Below, in pieces: positions 1 to 8,756 of a stretch of 64,000 nt of DNA (the stretch's first letter is position 1; each line of letters begins with the position of its first letter). This DNA is from Gemmataceae bacterium (lineage in GTDB: Bacteria; Planctomycetota; Planctomycetia; Gemmatales; Gemmataceae). The DNA is taken from positions 1-64,000 of the forward strand of contig JAHBXO010000024.1 in the NCBI GenBank assembly GCA_019636445.1. The letters are read 5' to 3'. The notes under the pieces are model-generated. The model worked only from the letters and a program-made list of their open reading frames with translations, ran no database searches and was not told the DNA's origin. The position numbers and the translations under genes were made by a program.

Positions 1-6
1 TATAAG

Positions 7-150
7 CGCCCGTCCGGTGGGAGGTCGGAGGCGCGATTCCGCTTCGCCGTCAGAACTGCGGAATCGGCGTAAGTCCTTGCCGGGCCATATGTGGCGAAGA
101 TGGGTCCGGAAATCAGGAGTGGGTCCGCGGCAGGGTGGGGGGGAAGTGGC
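7..150 (+). repeat. Dispersed repeat, copy A (diverged)
   Basis: This segment shares ordered blocks with 9966-10110 on the same strand: a gggaggtcgg block, a gcgcgattccg block, the core cgtaagtccttgccgggc at about 68-85, and ccggaaatc. The last blocks also match 34195-34282 in the opposite orientation. Copy A is the most diverged of the three. It carries no open frame of its own and lies outside genes. The family is not one I can name. Confidence 0.6.
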
Positions 151-167
151 CGGACCCACTCTCGCCC

Positions 168-395
168 TCACGGCACGCCGTCGTTCGGCCCGGTGAGGGC
201 GGCGCCCAGATCGCAGGCGAACCGGATCAGCCCTTGATGAATGGCGACGTTTTCCCGCGCACAGAGCTTCACCCAGGCGTTCAACGTGTGACGGCCGACA
301 CCCGCAGCGAGTGCAACGCTTCGCGATTCCCGAATAGGATCGCACGGATTGCCTGACGGATGGCCATCGCCAAGATGCCAGCTTGATAGGTTTGA
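168..395 (-). pseudogene. Frameshifted XRE-like helix-turn-helix remnant
   Basis: One minus-strand frame reads MAIRQAIRAIL before running off. A neighbouring frame continues with RESRSVALAAGVGRHTLNAW, and the protein ends with IRFACDLGAAL. Joined by one frameshift near position 325, the two halves resemble small XRE-type regulators common in planctomycetes: an AIR helix, a GVGRHTL recognition helix and a final DLGAAL. No single frame holds both halves and no ribosome site is evident, so I call it a decayed gene. It lies downstream of the metal-efflux operon next to a dispersed repeat, in keeping with an element boundary. The identification rests on motif shape only; chance remains possible. 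Confidence 0.35.
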
Positions 396-629
396 ACGGT
401 CTACATCTCCTTCTCGTCCGAGTGGGATACGGACGGCGTGGCCTAGTTCTTCGTGGTGGCGATGGTCAGGAAGTAGCTGCTGCTGCGGTGACTCGCATCG
501 ACTGGATTCGTGATTTGATTGTTGGCATCGAACCAGAAGCGGCGCGAAACCTCGGAAAATCGATACGTGGAACAAACAGAGTCAACAGACTTGGTCGCTG
601 CCTGCTGGGTTTGAGACACAAAGCCAACC

Positions 630-3600
630 CTATTCCATTACCGTCCGCTCGATGGCCGCTCGGTGGCCGAAACGAAGGTAAAGAGCGGGCAAAAGAAACA
701 AGTTCAGCAGGGTGGACGTGACGAGGCCACCGACGATCACGACGGCGAGCGGGTACTCGACCTCGTGGCCCGGCTTCGCGCCACTCAACACCAATGGCAG
801 TAACGCCAGCCCCGTGGCGAGCGCGGTCATCAGGATCGGCGCGAGCCGTTCTTCGGATCCGCGGCGGACCAACTCCGGGCCGAAGGGTTCGCCTTCGGTG
901 TCTTCGAGATGGCGGTAGTGACTGACGAGCATGATGCCGTTGCGTGCGGCGATGCCCAACACGGTGACGAATCCGACGAGCGACCCGAGCGAGAGGACGC
1001 CGCCGGTGAGCTGGACGCCAAGGCCGCCGCCGACGAGGGCGAACGGCAGCGTAAACGCGACGATCAGCGTCAGCCGCCAAGAACCGAAGTCCGAATAGAT
1101 CACGAGGATCACGCCCAGGAGAGCCAAGCCGGCGAGCAAGTAGAGCCGCTCGCTCGCGGCGCGGCGGGCCGCTTCCTCGCCGAGGAACTGCGGGTGGTAG
1201 CCGGCCTCGAATTTCAGGCCGCGCACCGCCGCCTCGATGTCGGCGGCCACCGCGCCCAGGTCGCGGCCCTGTACGTTGCAAGTGATGTCCAGCCGCCGCG
1301 AAGCCGCCTCGCGTTTGATCTCGTTCGGCATCGGCACGACCACCACGTCGGCCGCGTCGCGCAGCCGGACCTGCACGCCGGCCGGCGTGTCGATCGGCAG
1401 CGCCTGCAACGCGGCGATGTCGTCCCGGCACTTCGGCACGCCCCAGACCACCACGTCGAACCGCTTCTGCCCCTCGTAAACTTCACCGACCTTCAACCCG
1501 CGCAGGAGCGTCGTTGTCGCACGGCGAACATGGCCCGGCGTCAGCCCGTAACGCTCGGCCGCCTCGGGGCGCAATCGCACTTCGATCTGCGGCAGGAGCA
1601 CCTGGGATTCGACCTTGAGATTCGTGACCCCTTGAACGGCGGACATTGCCTTCTCGGCTTCCTTCGCCTTCGCGCGAAGGGCGTCGAGGTCCGGGCCAAA
1701 CAGACGCACGACGATGCTCGCGCTCGAACCGGAGAGCACTTCCTTGCTGCGTTCCTTGAGGTAGGTCTGCACGTCGCAGAACATGCCAGGGTAGCCGTCC
1801 ATCGCCGACTGAATCTTCTTGAGCGTCGCGGGGTAGTCGGCGTCGGGGTCGATGCTGATCCAGAGTTCGGTGAAGTTCGGGCCGTAGACTTCGTCGGCGA
1901 CTTCGGCTCGGCCGATGTGCGAGCCGAAGTTCCGCACGCCGGGGATCGCCCGCAGTTCGCGGCTCGCCAGCACGGTCATCCGGTCCATCTCCTCAACCGA
2001 AGCGCCGGGCTTCGCAATGTAGTGCATCAGGAAATCGGTCTCCTGAAATTCTGGGAGGAATTCCGAGCCGAATCGGGTGGCCAACGCGCCGCTCAAGACG
2101 AACGTTCCCGCGACGATTCCGAGCGCGGCGAACGGCCGGCCGACGAGGAACGGCAGGATCGCGGCGTAGCCACGGCGCAGGAGCCGGGCTAACGGGGCAT
2201 CCTCGCGACGGCCGCCGTCGCCGGTCAGCAGCATGTACGACAGGGCCGGCGTCACGACGAGCGCGACGAGCAGCGACGCCAGGATCGCGAGGATGTAGGC
2301 GGTGGCGAGAGGCCGGAAGAACGAACCGGCGATGCCGTCCAGGAAGAAGATCGGCAGGAAGACGATGATGACGATCAGCGTGGCGTAGACGACGGCACTG
2401 CGAACTTCGAGCGAGGCGTCGACGACGACGCGGAACGCGGTGAGCGGCGAGCCGGCGGCGCGGTTCAATCGGAGGCGGCGGACGATGTTCTCGACGTCGA
2501 TGATGGCGTCGTCCACCACTTCGCCGAGCGCGATGACCAGACCGGCGATGACCATCGTGTTGAGCGTGGCCCCGAGGGCGGTGAGGACGACGACGGCCGA
2601 GACGAGCGAGAGCGGGATGGCGGTGAGGCTGATGAGGGCCGTGCGCCAGTCGAAGAGGAACAGGACGAGGATTGCGACGACGAGACCGCAGCCGACGAGC
2701 AGGGCGTGGCGGAGGTTCGCGATGGCGCGCTCGATGAACGTGGCCGGTCGGAAGATCGTGGGATCGACCTCGATGCCGCCAAGGCCGGGTTCGAGTTCCT
2801 TGAGGGCCGCCTCGACGCGCCGCGTAACCTCCAGCGTGTTTGCGTCAGGCTGTTTCTCGACGATGAGCAGGAGGCCGGGTCCGTCGTTGATGATCGCGTC
2901 GCCGATGGGGGGCGGGGAACCGATCTGCACGGTCGCGACGTCGCCGAGGCGGATCGGAGAATTGCCTGCGAATGTCACGACGGAACGGGCCAGGTCCTCG
3001 GGATCGCGGATCATCGATCGGTGCCGGATCGCGAGCCGCTGGTTCGGCTTGTCCACGAAGCCGCCCGATTCCAGCACCGTCGCGTCCTGCGCGGCCCGCA
3101 CGACCTGGTCTAACGTGACGCCTTCGGCACGCAGACGGTCGGGATCGACGAGAACCTGGAACTGCCGGTCCTGTTGACCCCAGATCGCGACGTTGGCGAC
3201 GCCGGGGATCGACATCAGCTTCGGCCGGATCGTCCAGAGGGTGAGGACGGTCATATCGCGCTGCGACTGCGTCTTCGACGAGAGGCCGATCTTCATGACG
3301 CGACTGAGGGACGAGAGCGGTTGCAGCATGACCGGCGGCCGGGCGACGACCGGCAGGCGCACCGCTTCGGCGGCCACACGCTCCTGCACGTATTGCCGGG
3401 CCTTGTGCAAGTCGATGCCTTCCTCGAAGAGCAGCACGACGGAGGAAAGCCCGAGGACCGATTTCGAACGCAGCGTCTTAAGACCCGGCGTGCCGTTGAG
3501 AGCGTTTTCCAAGGGAACGCTGATGAGGCTCTCGACTTCGTCCGTGGACAAGCCGGGGGCTTCGGTCTGCACTTCAACCTTTGGAGGTGCGAACTCCGGA

Positions 3601-3719
3601 AAGACGTCGAGCGGCGCGGTGCGGACCGTGCGATATCCGTAGGCCACCAGCAGCGCGGACAGGGCGAGGACGACGACGCGGCCGCGAACGGAGGAGGAGA
3701 TCAGCCGGCCGAGCATCAT
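630..3719 (-). CDS. czcA: Heavy-metal efflux RND pump, CusA/CzcA family
   Basis: Inner-membrane proton-driven RND permease (HME type), the pump of a tripartite complex that expels metal cations such as Cu+, Ag+, Zn2+ or Co2+. The 1029-residue length is normal. The first membrane helix is about residues 14-30, followed by the family segment DVFPEFAPPKVEVQT. The central helix carries the acidic VVDDAIIDVENI signature near residue 400, typical of metal-transporting RND pumps, and a second helix bundle follows from about residue 860. It is the last gene of a minus-strand operon, 4 nt after the adaptor gene. Substrate cannot be fixed from sequence. No adjacent metal-responsive regulator is visible. 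Confidence 0.92.
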   Translation of the reverse strand: MMLGRLISSSVRGRVVVLALSALLVAYGYRTVRTAPLDVFPEFAPPKVEVQTEAPGLSTDEVESLISVPLENALNGTPGLKTLRSKSVLGLSSVVLLFEEGIDLHKARQYVQERVAAEAVRLPVVARPPVMLQPLSSLSRVMKIGLSSKTQSQRDMTVLTLWTIRPKLMSIPGVANVAIWGQQDRQFQVLVDPDRLRAEGVTLDQVVRAAQDATVLESGGFVDKPNQRLAIRHRSMIRDPEDLARSVVTFAGNSPIRLGDVATVQIGSPPPIGDAIINDGPGLLLIVEKQPDANTLEVTRRVEAALKELEPGLGGIEVDPTIFRPATFIERAIANLRHALLVGCGLVVAILVLFLFDWRTALISLTAIPLSLVSAVVVLTALGATLNTMVIAGLVIALGEVVDDAIIDVENIVRRLRLNRAAGSPLTAFRVVVDASLEVRSAVVYATLIVIIVFLPIFFLDGIAGSFFRPLATAYILAILASLLVALVVTPALSYMLLTGDGGRREDAPLARLLRRGYAAILPFLVGRPFAALGIVAGTFVLSGALATRFGSEFLPEFQETDFLMHYIAKPGASVEEMDRMTVLASRELRAIPGVRNFGSHIGRAEVADEVYGPNFTELWISIDPDADYPATLKKIQSAMDGYPGMFCDVQTYLKERSKEVLSGSSASIVVRLFGPDLDALRAKAKEAEKAMSAVQGVTNLKVESQVLLPQIEVRLRPEAAERYGLTPGHVRRATTTLLRGLKVGEVYEGQKRFDVVVWGVPKCRDDIAALQALPIDTPAGVQVRLRDAADVVVVPMPNEIKREAASRRLDITCNVQGRDLGAVAADIEAAVRGLKFEAGYHPQFLGEEAARRAASERLYLLAGLALLGVILVIYSDFGSWRLTLIVAFTLPFALVGGGLGVQLTGGVLSLGSLVGFVTVLGIAARNGIMLVSHYRHLEDTEGEPFGPELVRRGSEERLAPILMTALATGLALLPLVLSGAKPGHEVEYPLAVVIVGGLVTSTLLNLFLLPALYLRFGHRAAIERTVME

Positions 3720-3723
3720 ACCC

Positions 3724-4962
3724 TCACTTGATGAATCCGGTTTCCGCGCCGAAAAGCTGCTGGACGCCTTCCGTCACGATCGACGTCCCGACCGGGGGAC
3801 CGCTCGCAAGGACGGCGTCCGGTCCGGTGGTGTAGCGCACGACGGCGCGGCGGCGGACGTAGCTCCGCGAACCGACGGCCTCGTAGAGCCAGGTGCCGCC
3901 GTGGATGTCGAACACGAGCGCCGACCAGGGAACGGTCGGACTCTCGACTTCGTCCGCGAGGGGCACGGTGACGCCGAGGCGTTGCCCGGGCATCAGGCTC
4001 CGCTTCTCGTTCGGCAGTTCATAGAAGAGATCGACCGTGCTCGCGAGCGCGTTCGCCGATGGCGGCGCGGCCACCGGCTTCGCGCTGGCATTCGTAGTTG
4101 AACCGGACAGCTTGCCCACCTGCACGGTCGCCATTCGATCGATACCGTCGAGGTCGCCGACCGGCAGTGGGACACGCACCCAGAGAGTTGAAAGGTCGGC
4201 GATCTCGAAGAGAGCCGCACCGCTCGGCACGGTTTGCCCCGGTAGCGCGGAGACGGTTCGAATGATGCCATCTTGCGGCGCGGGGATTGCAATCGGCGCC
4301 GTCGTACCGGCCTCGACGTCGCCCACGACCTTCGCGAGGATCGCCCGCCGGGCCGACATGGCGGTCAGTGTCTTCGTCGCAAGCTCGAACGCAGCCTGGG
4401 ATTCGTCCACCTGTCGTTGGCTGCCGGCCCCTTCTTTGAGAACTTTCTTGGCGCGATCGAGGGCGATCTGCGAAAGTTCGACCTGCGTCTTGGCCGTATT
4501 GACTTGTCCATCGGCCTCGGCCAGCGACGCCGAGAGCGTGGCCCGACCGTCGGGCGTCAGCAGAGGAAGTAGCTGCAGGATCTCCTGCCCGGCCTTCACG
4601 GTCTGACCGGCCGCGGGGATTCCGCCTGTTGGTGCTTTCAGCATTCCACCAAGGGGAGCCGCAACGAGGATCGTTCGACCGACCGGAATCGTCACTTCGC
4701 CGCCGTAGACGCGCACTCGCCGGACCGACTTCTTCTCCACGCGGCCGAGTTTCAGGCCGATCCGGCCCTCGGCTTCCTCAGTGAGCAAGATCGTGTTGAG
4801 GTCTTCTTCCTTGACGACTTTCGAGACGTTCGCCGGCGGAGCCGGCTTTTCGGTCTTCGACTCCTGCGGCTTGTGCGTGACGAGCCACCAAGCCCCGGCC
4901 AGAACGGCGACGGCCAGCGCGAGCGAGAGGACGGCGGAAGCCAATCGCGGGAGTGAATTCAT
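3724..4962 (-). CDS. czcB: RND efflux periplasmic adaptor (CusB/HlyD type)
   Basis: Membrane-fusion protein linking the RND pump to its outer-membrane channel. The 412-residue product has an N-terminal membrane anchor (about 7-27, AVLSLALAVAVLAGAWW). A barrel-sandwich half follows, then a hairpin of two long helices around residues 150-205 rich in Ala, Gln and Leu, the second sandwich half and a beta-barrel with the VRVPLPVGDLDGI segment. No His/Met-rich metal-binding N-terminus typical of CusB is seen, so it is closer to the CzcB type. Its start codon overlaps the stop of the upstream outer-membrane gene (ATGA, 4959-4962), indicating translational coupling. Confidence 0.9.
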   Translation of the reverse strand: MNSLPRLASAVLSLALAVAVLAGAWWLVTHKPQESKTEKPAPPANVSKVVKEEDLNTILLTEEAEGRIGLKLGRVEKKSVRRVRVYGGEVTIPVGRTILVAAPLGGMLKAPTGGIPAAGQTVKAGQEILQLLPLLTPDGRATLSASLAEADGQVNTAKTQVELSQIALDRAKKVLKEGAGSQRQVDESQAAFELATKTLTAMSARRAILAKVVGDVEAGTTAPIAIPAPQDGIIRTVSALPGQTVPSGAALFEIADLSTLWVRVPLPVGDLDGIDRMATVQVGKLSGSTTNASAKPVAAPPSANALASTVDLFYELPNEKRSLMPGQRLGVTVPLADEVESPTVPWSALVFDIHGGTWLYEAVGSRSYVRRRAVVRYTTGPDAVLASGPPVGTSIVTEGVQQLFGAETGFIK

Positions 4963-6314
4963 TGACCGTTCCCAACGGTAGTTGCGAGCCGGCGGCCGAC
5001 GCTGCGCTCCAACTCGGCCCAGAACCGCCGGAGGTCCGCGACGAGTATCGCCTCGCGGAGATAGTTATCGAGCAGCTGGCGGGTCGTTTCCAGCACGATG
5101 AAAATCGGGACGTTTCCTTCCTGATAGGCAGCCTGTGATCGGCGGATGGCCGTCTCCACTTCGGGCCGGACCTTCGTGCGGAGAACCTCGAGTTCCGCGC
5201 AAGCCTGCCGGTATTGCAGGTAGGCCCGCTGCACATCGAGGATGATTTGATACGCGACGGTCTGCTGGTTCCGCTTAGCCCGTTCGAGTTCCGCCTCGGC
5301 CCGCGCGATGCCGCCCTGATTGCGGTTGAAGAGTGGAACCGTGAACCGCAAAGCGGGGCCGAACTCGTGGCCGTTCGTTCCGCTCGTCGCGTCGAGGATG
5401 CCGAGGAACCGCACCCAGCCGAGTTTCGCGAACTTGAGGCGGGCTTCCGCGGCTCCGACGGCCTCGGTCGCGGCGAGCGCGTCCGGCCGGCAGCGCGTCG
5501 CCTCCTGCGCGAGCGCGTCGGGATCGAACGTCAGACAATCCGGTGGAGGTGACGGATCGAGTGCGAGCGGCACCCGAACGGTTCCGAGGCCCATCAAGTT
5601 ACGCAATCGCTCTTCCGCGACGGGGACTTCGAAGCCAATCCGTGTCGCATCCTGCTCGGCCGCGAGCGCATCGATGCGAGCGGTCGCGGCCTCCTGTGGC
5701 GAGATGTCGCCGGCTTTCAGACGCTTCTCGGCCAACTCGGCAATGCGTCCCCGGAGTTTGAGCGCTTCGCCGGCCACGCGAACTCGCTCCTTCGCCAGCA
5801 GTACGTCGGCGTAAGCCTGCCGCGCGTCGCGCATCAGGTCCAGCCCCGCCTGGGCGAGCCGATCGGCCGTGCGGCGGGATTCACTTGCGGCCGCTCGAAT
5901 GCGGATGGGCCGGAGCCAGAGCGATTCGATGGGGAATTCGAAGGCGTACTTGAAGGGCTTGTCCGTCACGCCAAAGAAATAGCCAAACTCCGGGTTGGGC
6001 AGCAGTCCGGCTTGAATGAGATCGCCGCGAGCGAGGCCGAGATCCACGAGCAGTTCCTGGAACGCGGCGTTGTTCCACAAGGCGATGGCGACTGCTTCGT
6101 CTTCGGTGATCCCATCGTCGAGCGAAGCCCTCGGCGGCAGTGTCAGCTGGCCGCGATCGGAATGTTCCGGGAGCGAGTGACCAACTCGACGGACCAGTTG
6201 CGACGTCACGGTCGTCCGGTCGGCGGCTGGCGGCGCAATTTGGCACCCCGCCAATGTGATCGGCGCAACAAGCCAGACCAATGCAGAGAACCGCGAACGC
6301 GATCGATGCCGCAT
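4959..6314 (-). CDS. czcC: TolC-family outer-membrane efflux lipoprotein (CusC/CzcC type)
   Basis: Outer-membrane factor giving the exit duct of the tripartite metal pump. The start chosen at 6314 gives MRHRSRS, a hydrophobic stretch and the lipobox LAGC with Cys24, and has AGGA about nine bases upstream; an in-frame start nine codons earlier would spoil the signal peptide. The mature part has two repeats of long amphipathic helices (for example ARQAYADVLLAKERVRVAGEA cut short here, and AYLQYRQACAELEVL), as in TolC. First gene of the operon czcCBA. The 5' flank (6315-6560) holds no recognisable regulator binding site. Confidence 0.88.
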   Translation of the reverse strand: MRHRSRSRFSALVWLVAPITLAGCQIAPPAADRTTVTSQLVRRVGHSLPEHSDRGQLTLPPRASLDDGITEDEAVAIALWNNAAFQELLVDLGLARGDLIQAGLLPNPEFGYFFGVTDKPFKYAFEFPIESLWLRPIRIRAAASESRRTADRLAQAGLDLMRDARQAYADVLLAKERVRVAGEALKLRGRIAELAEKRLKAGDISPQEAATARIDALAAEQDATRIGFEVPVAEERLRNLMGLGTVRVPLALDPSPPPDCLTFDPDALAQEATRCRPDALAATEAVGAAEARLKFAKLGWVRFLGILDATSGTNGHEFGPALRFTVPLFNRNQGGIARAEAELERAKRNQQTVAYQIILDVQRAYLQYRQACAELEVLRTKVRPEVETAIRRSQAAYQEGNVPIFIVLETTRQLLDNYLREAILVADLRRFWAELERSVGRRLATTVGNGQ

Positions 6315-6561
6315 TTCTTGTGTTCCTGGGTCGGCCAACAAGATTAAACTCAGACTTCACATTGGCCGAAGTCCGGAATTCATCTCGAATGAATATCGAC
6401 GTGTGACGGTTGTATTCTGTGGGCAATCTGCGAAAGATCGAGAAAGTCTCACATTGCGAGACGCATCTCATACCGGTGGCGACGGCCTCGCGATCCCTCA
6501 GCACGAATTCACAGCGGCTTCCGTCCATTCCGTCGACGTCGTAGACGGTCACGAACGCGGT

Positions 6562-6708
6562 TCAGCCGCTCGATGCCCACACCATTGCTAAGATGCCGGC
6601 TTTGATGGGATCCGGAAGCGTCGGCCAAGCGGCAATGACGGAGGCCAATTCGGGGTTCTCCGTGACCACTGCGCCGGAATTTGCGCCGCCTGTCTCGGAA
6701 AGTGCCAT
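6562..6708 (-). CDS. Small ORF with integrase-associated AWP motif
   Basis: A 48-residue frame starting MALSETGG and containing ELASVIAAWPTLPDPIKAG, ending ILAMVWASSG. The pattern of an AWP-x-LP core followed by I-x-A-G-I-x-A-M resembles, from memory, short ORFs next to tyrosine recombinase genes in Gemmata-type genomes; I cannot run a search to confirm. No integrase is present here. It starts 19 nt from a tRNA-Ser 3' end on the opposite strand, which fits the end of an integrated element. No strong ribosome site is visible, so expression is uncertain. Confidence 0.4.
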   Translation of the reverse strand: MALSETGGANSGAVVTENPELASVIAAWPTLPDPIKAGILAMVWASSG

Positions 6709-6726
6709 TTTCGAGGCGTTTTCGCA

Positions 6727-6754
6727 GAGAGTTCGAATCCCTCCCGCTCCGCTA
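6727..6754 (+). other. tRNA-Ser 3'-end fragment, candidate attachment site
   Basis: The 28 nt read as a T-arm (gagag, loop ttcgaat, ccctc, one A-C mismatch) followed by the 3' acceptor strand ccgctcc, discriminator g and cta in place of CCA. I looked upstream for the matching 5' acceptor strand ggagcgg, D-arm and anticodon arm and found none, so this is not a tRNA gene. Isolated tRNA 3' ends are typical att scars left by integration into a tRNA gene. The intact tRNA must lie outside this window. Confidence 0.6.
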
Positions 6755-6799
6755 AATGTTTGTGCAGTATCTCGGATCGAGTCGCAAAAATCGGCATAC

Positions 6800-6820
6800 T
6801 CCCCCTGTGAATCAGGGGGA
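6800..6820. terminator. Hairpin between the small ORF and the SDR gene
   Basis: An 8-bp perfect stem tccccctg/caggggga with a tgaat loop. On the plus strand it is followed by ttcttgcttt. On the minus strand, downstream of the SDR gene that stops at 6920, a run of T (ctttt complement of 6785-6790) appears ten bases past the stem. It could terminate the SDR transcript, but the T-tracts are imperfect. Confidence 0.35.
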
Positions 6821-6919
6821 TTCTTGCTTTGATAGGACTCAACGCGAATCCCCGCGAGTACCTGCCGAGCCGGTTTTGCGCCATCGCTAAAGTCTGTGCC
6901 ACCAAATCAAAACCTTCCC

Positions 6920-7672
6920 TCAGTCCGGCGCGTAGACAGTGCGGCCGCCGTCCACGGGCAGCAGCACGCCGGTCACGAAATCGTTGTCGAGGAACGACAG
7001 CACCGCCTGCGCGATGTTCTGCGGGCTTCCTTCGCGCTTCACGAGTGTGGCGCCGATCGCTTGGCGCTTCTCCGCCTCCGGCAGGTCCGGCGGCAGCATC
7101 ACCGGGCCGGGCAGGATCGCGTTCACCCGCACGTTCGGATTCCGGCTCGCCAGCTCCACCGCCAGGCAGCGCGTGATCGCCGAGACCGCACCCTTGCTCG
7201 GGAAATACGCGGCGTAGTGCAGGTACGGCCGCACCTCGGCCCAGTCGCCGACGTTCACGATGACGCCGCCTTCGGGTTGCTTCGCCATGGCGAGGCCGGC
7301 TTGCTGGCTGCAGAGGAAGGTGCCGAGCGCGTTCGTGTCGAAGTGCATGCGCACGTCAGCGGCGGTGACGTCTTCGAGCTTCTTGGACTGCCAGACGGCG
7401 GCGCAGTTGACGAGCACGTCGATCCGGCCGAAGTCGCGGAGCACGGCGGCGACCATGCCGCGCACGGCCGACTCGTCGGCGAGGTCGGCACGGTACGCCT
7501 TCGCGTCGACGCCGTGCGACTTCAGCGCGGCAACCGTCTCTTCGGCCTCGGTGCCCGAGCTACGGTAGTGGACCGCGATGGCATAGCCGCGCTGCGCGAG
7601 CGCCTCGGCCACCACCGACCCGACGCGCTTCTTGCCGCTGCCCGTCACAAGGGCGACGCGATTGGCTGGCAT
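6920..7672 (-). CDS. SDR oxidoreductase, pteridine-reductase-like
   Basis: Short-chain dehydrogenase/reductase of 250 residues. The nucleotide loop is TGSGKKRVG at residues 10-18. The active site is unusual for classical SDRs: the usual serine is replaced by Asp143 (in NVGDWAEV), 13 residues before Tyr156, with Lys160 four further on. The same Asp-Tyr-Lys spacing is known in PTR1-type pteridine reductases and in FolM, so reduction of a pterin or dihydrofolate is a reasonable inference. The start at 7672 (MPANRVALVTG) is preferred because the open frame upstream overlaps the neighbouring gene. It lies 29 nt after the type ISP remnant on the same strand. Confidence 0.8.
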   Translation of the reverse strand: MPANRVALVTGSGKKRVGSVVAEALAQRGYAIAVHYRSSGTEAEETVAALKSHGVDAKAYRADLADESAVRGMVAAVLRDFGRIDVLVNCAAVWQSKKLEDVTAADVRMHFDTNALGTFLCSQQAGLAMAKQPEGGVIVNVGDWAEVRPYLHYAAYFPSKGAVSAITRCLAVELASRNPNVRVNAILPGPVMLPPDLPEAEKRQAIGATLVKREGSPQNIAQAVLSFLDNDFVTGVLLPVDGGRTVYAPD

Positions 7673-7701
7673 GATTCCGGCTCCGGCGGAAGTTGGTTCG
7701 A

Positions 7702-8559
7702 TCACAGCGGTGCCGGCCACGGATACAGGTCGTCGCACACCTTCTCGTAGTTCGCATCCAGTTCCGGGCCGAGCAGCAGAATCGCGGCGATGCGGCGGCA
7801 GGTCTTCGTGAAATACTCCACTTCGTCCAAAGTCAGCGACCGGCCGAGCAGCGCCGTCTCGCGGTAGCTCAGCCACTTCTTGAGCACCTGGTAGCCGCCG
7901 AGCGTGTACTCCCATACCTTCTCTGGCACGTTCCTCCAGTACGCGACGCCGTTGAGGTAGATGTCGAACGTCCCGTCGCCGAGTTGGGCGGTGAACGCGC
8001 CGAGCGCCTTCGCCTCCGTTTCGGAATACGCCCGGTCGACCGCCTTCCCCTTGCCCGGCATGCAGATGCCGCCCTTGCCGGCCACGCCCCAGCGCACCGT
8101 CACCGTGCAATCCTTCGTCGGGTCGAGCTGGCCGCCGCCCACCTTCTGGATTGGGGCGATGACGCGCAACTCCGGGCGGATCGCGCCTTGCGTCACCCCC
8201 GGCACCGGCGCTTCGGGGTCGAGCAGCGCGGCCAGTTGCCGGCCGAGCGCGGCGGACTGCGCCAGCCGGTCGCCGGCGCGCGGCAGCGGCACGCGCGGCC
8301 AGTCCTGCCGGAGCGCGTCGGCGGCGTCCTTGTCGAACTGATCGGGCGTGAATAGTCCGCCGTCGGGCATGCCGGAGCCCTGGTTCTTCATGTTCATGAA
8401 GCAGCGGACTTTGGGCTTGAGCGTGGCGCCGACGGCCGAGAGGAGCGTTTCGAGCGGCTGGTAGAGGCTGGTTTCGGGCGTCAGCGCGCCGGTCTTGTGC
8501 CGGGATCGGCAATCGGACAGGTATTCGGCCAAGGGGTCGGGTTTCATCGCGGTCGTCAC
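7702..8559 (-). pseudogene. Internally deleted type ISP restriction-modification protein
   Basis: A 285-residue open frame made of the two ends of a much longer family. The N-terminus (about 1-75: DPLAEYLSDCRSRHKTG, ETSLYQPLETLL, MPDGGLFTPDQFD) matches the beginning of type ISP single-chain enzymes. The rest (from about 78; VWEYTLGGYQVLKKWLSYRE, then LTLDEVEYFTKTCRRIAAIL) matches their C-terminal specificity domain. The family is normally about 1000 residues or longer. The nuclease core and the methyltransferase with its NPPY motif are absent, so an in-frame deletion joined residues near 76-80. The frame is still open; it could be a recent scar or a retained DNA-binding fragment. Confidence 0.75.
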
Positions 8560-8756
8560 CTGTTCGCGTGTCGGTGTTTCGGAAGGCGCTACGAGAGATG
8601 GTTCCGCACCGCGTGTTTGCCGGTCCGTCGGGGAGATAGCGTATCCGAAAGTGCGGCGGATGTCGTCGAAGAAGCGGAATGGATTTCGTCGACCGGCTCA
8701 GCCGGCCCGCCGTCCGGACGAGGAGATCGGCCAGTCTATTGGATAAAGGCACTCCT

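Noticed and set aside
360..6610. Possible direct repeat (gcaagatgcc-like) flanking the metal operon at 365-390 and 6583-6610
   Set aside because: About 23 of 28 bases match, but the protein contexts differ (AGILAMAIRQ versus AGILAMVWAS) and such a short match does not prove a duplication.
6727..6754. Complete tRNA-Ser gene
   Set aside because: Only the T-arm and 3' acceptor strand are present; no 5' strand, D-arm or anticodon arm was found upstream.
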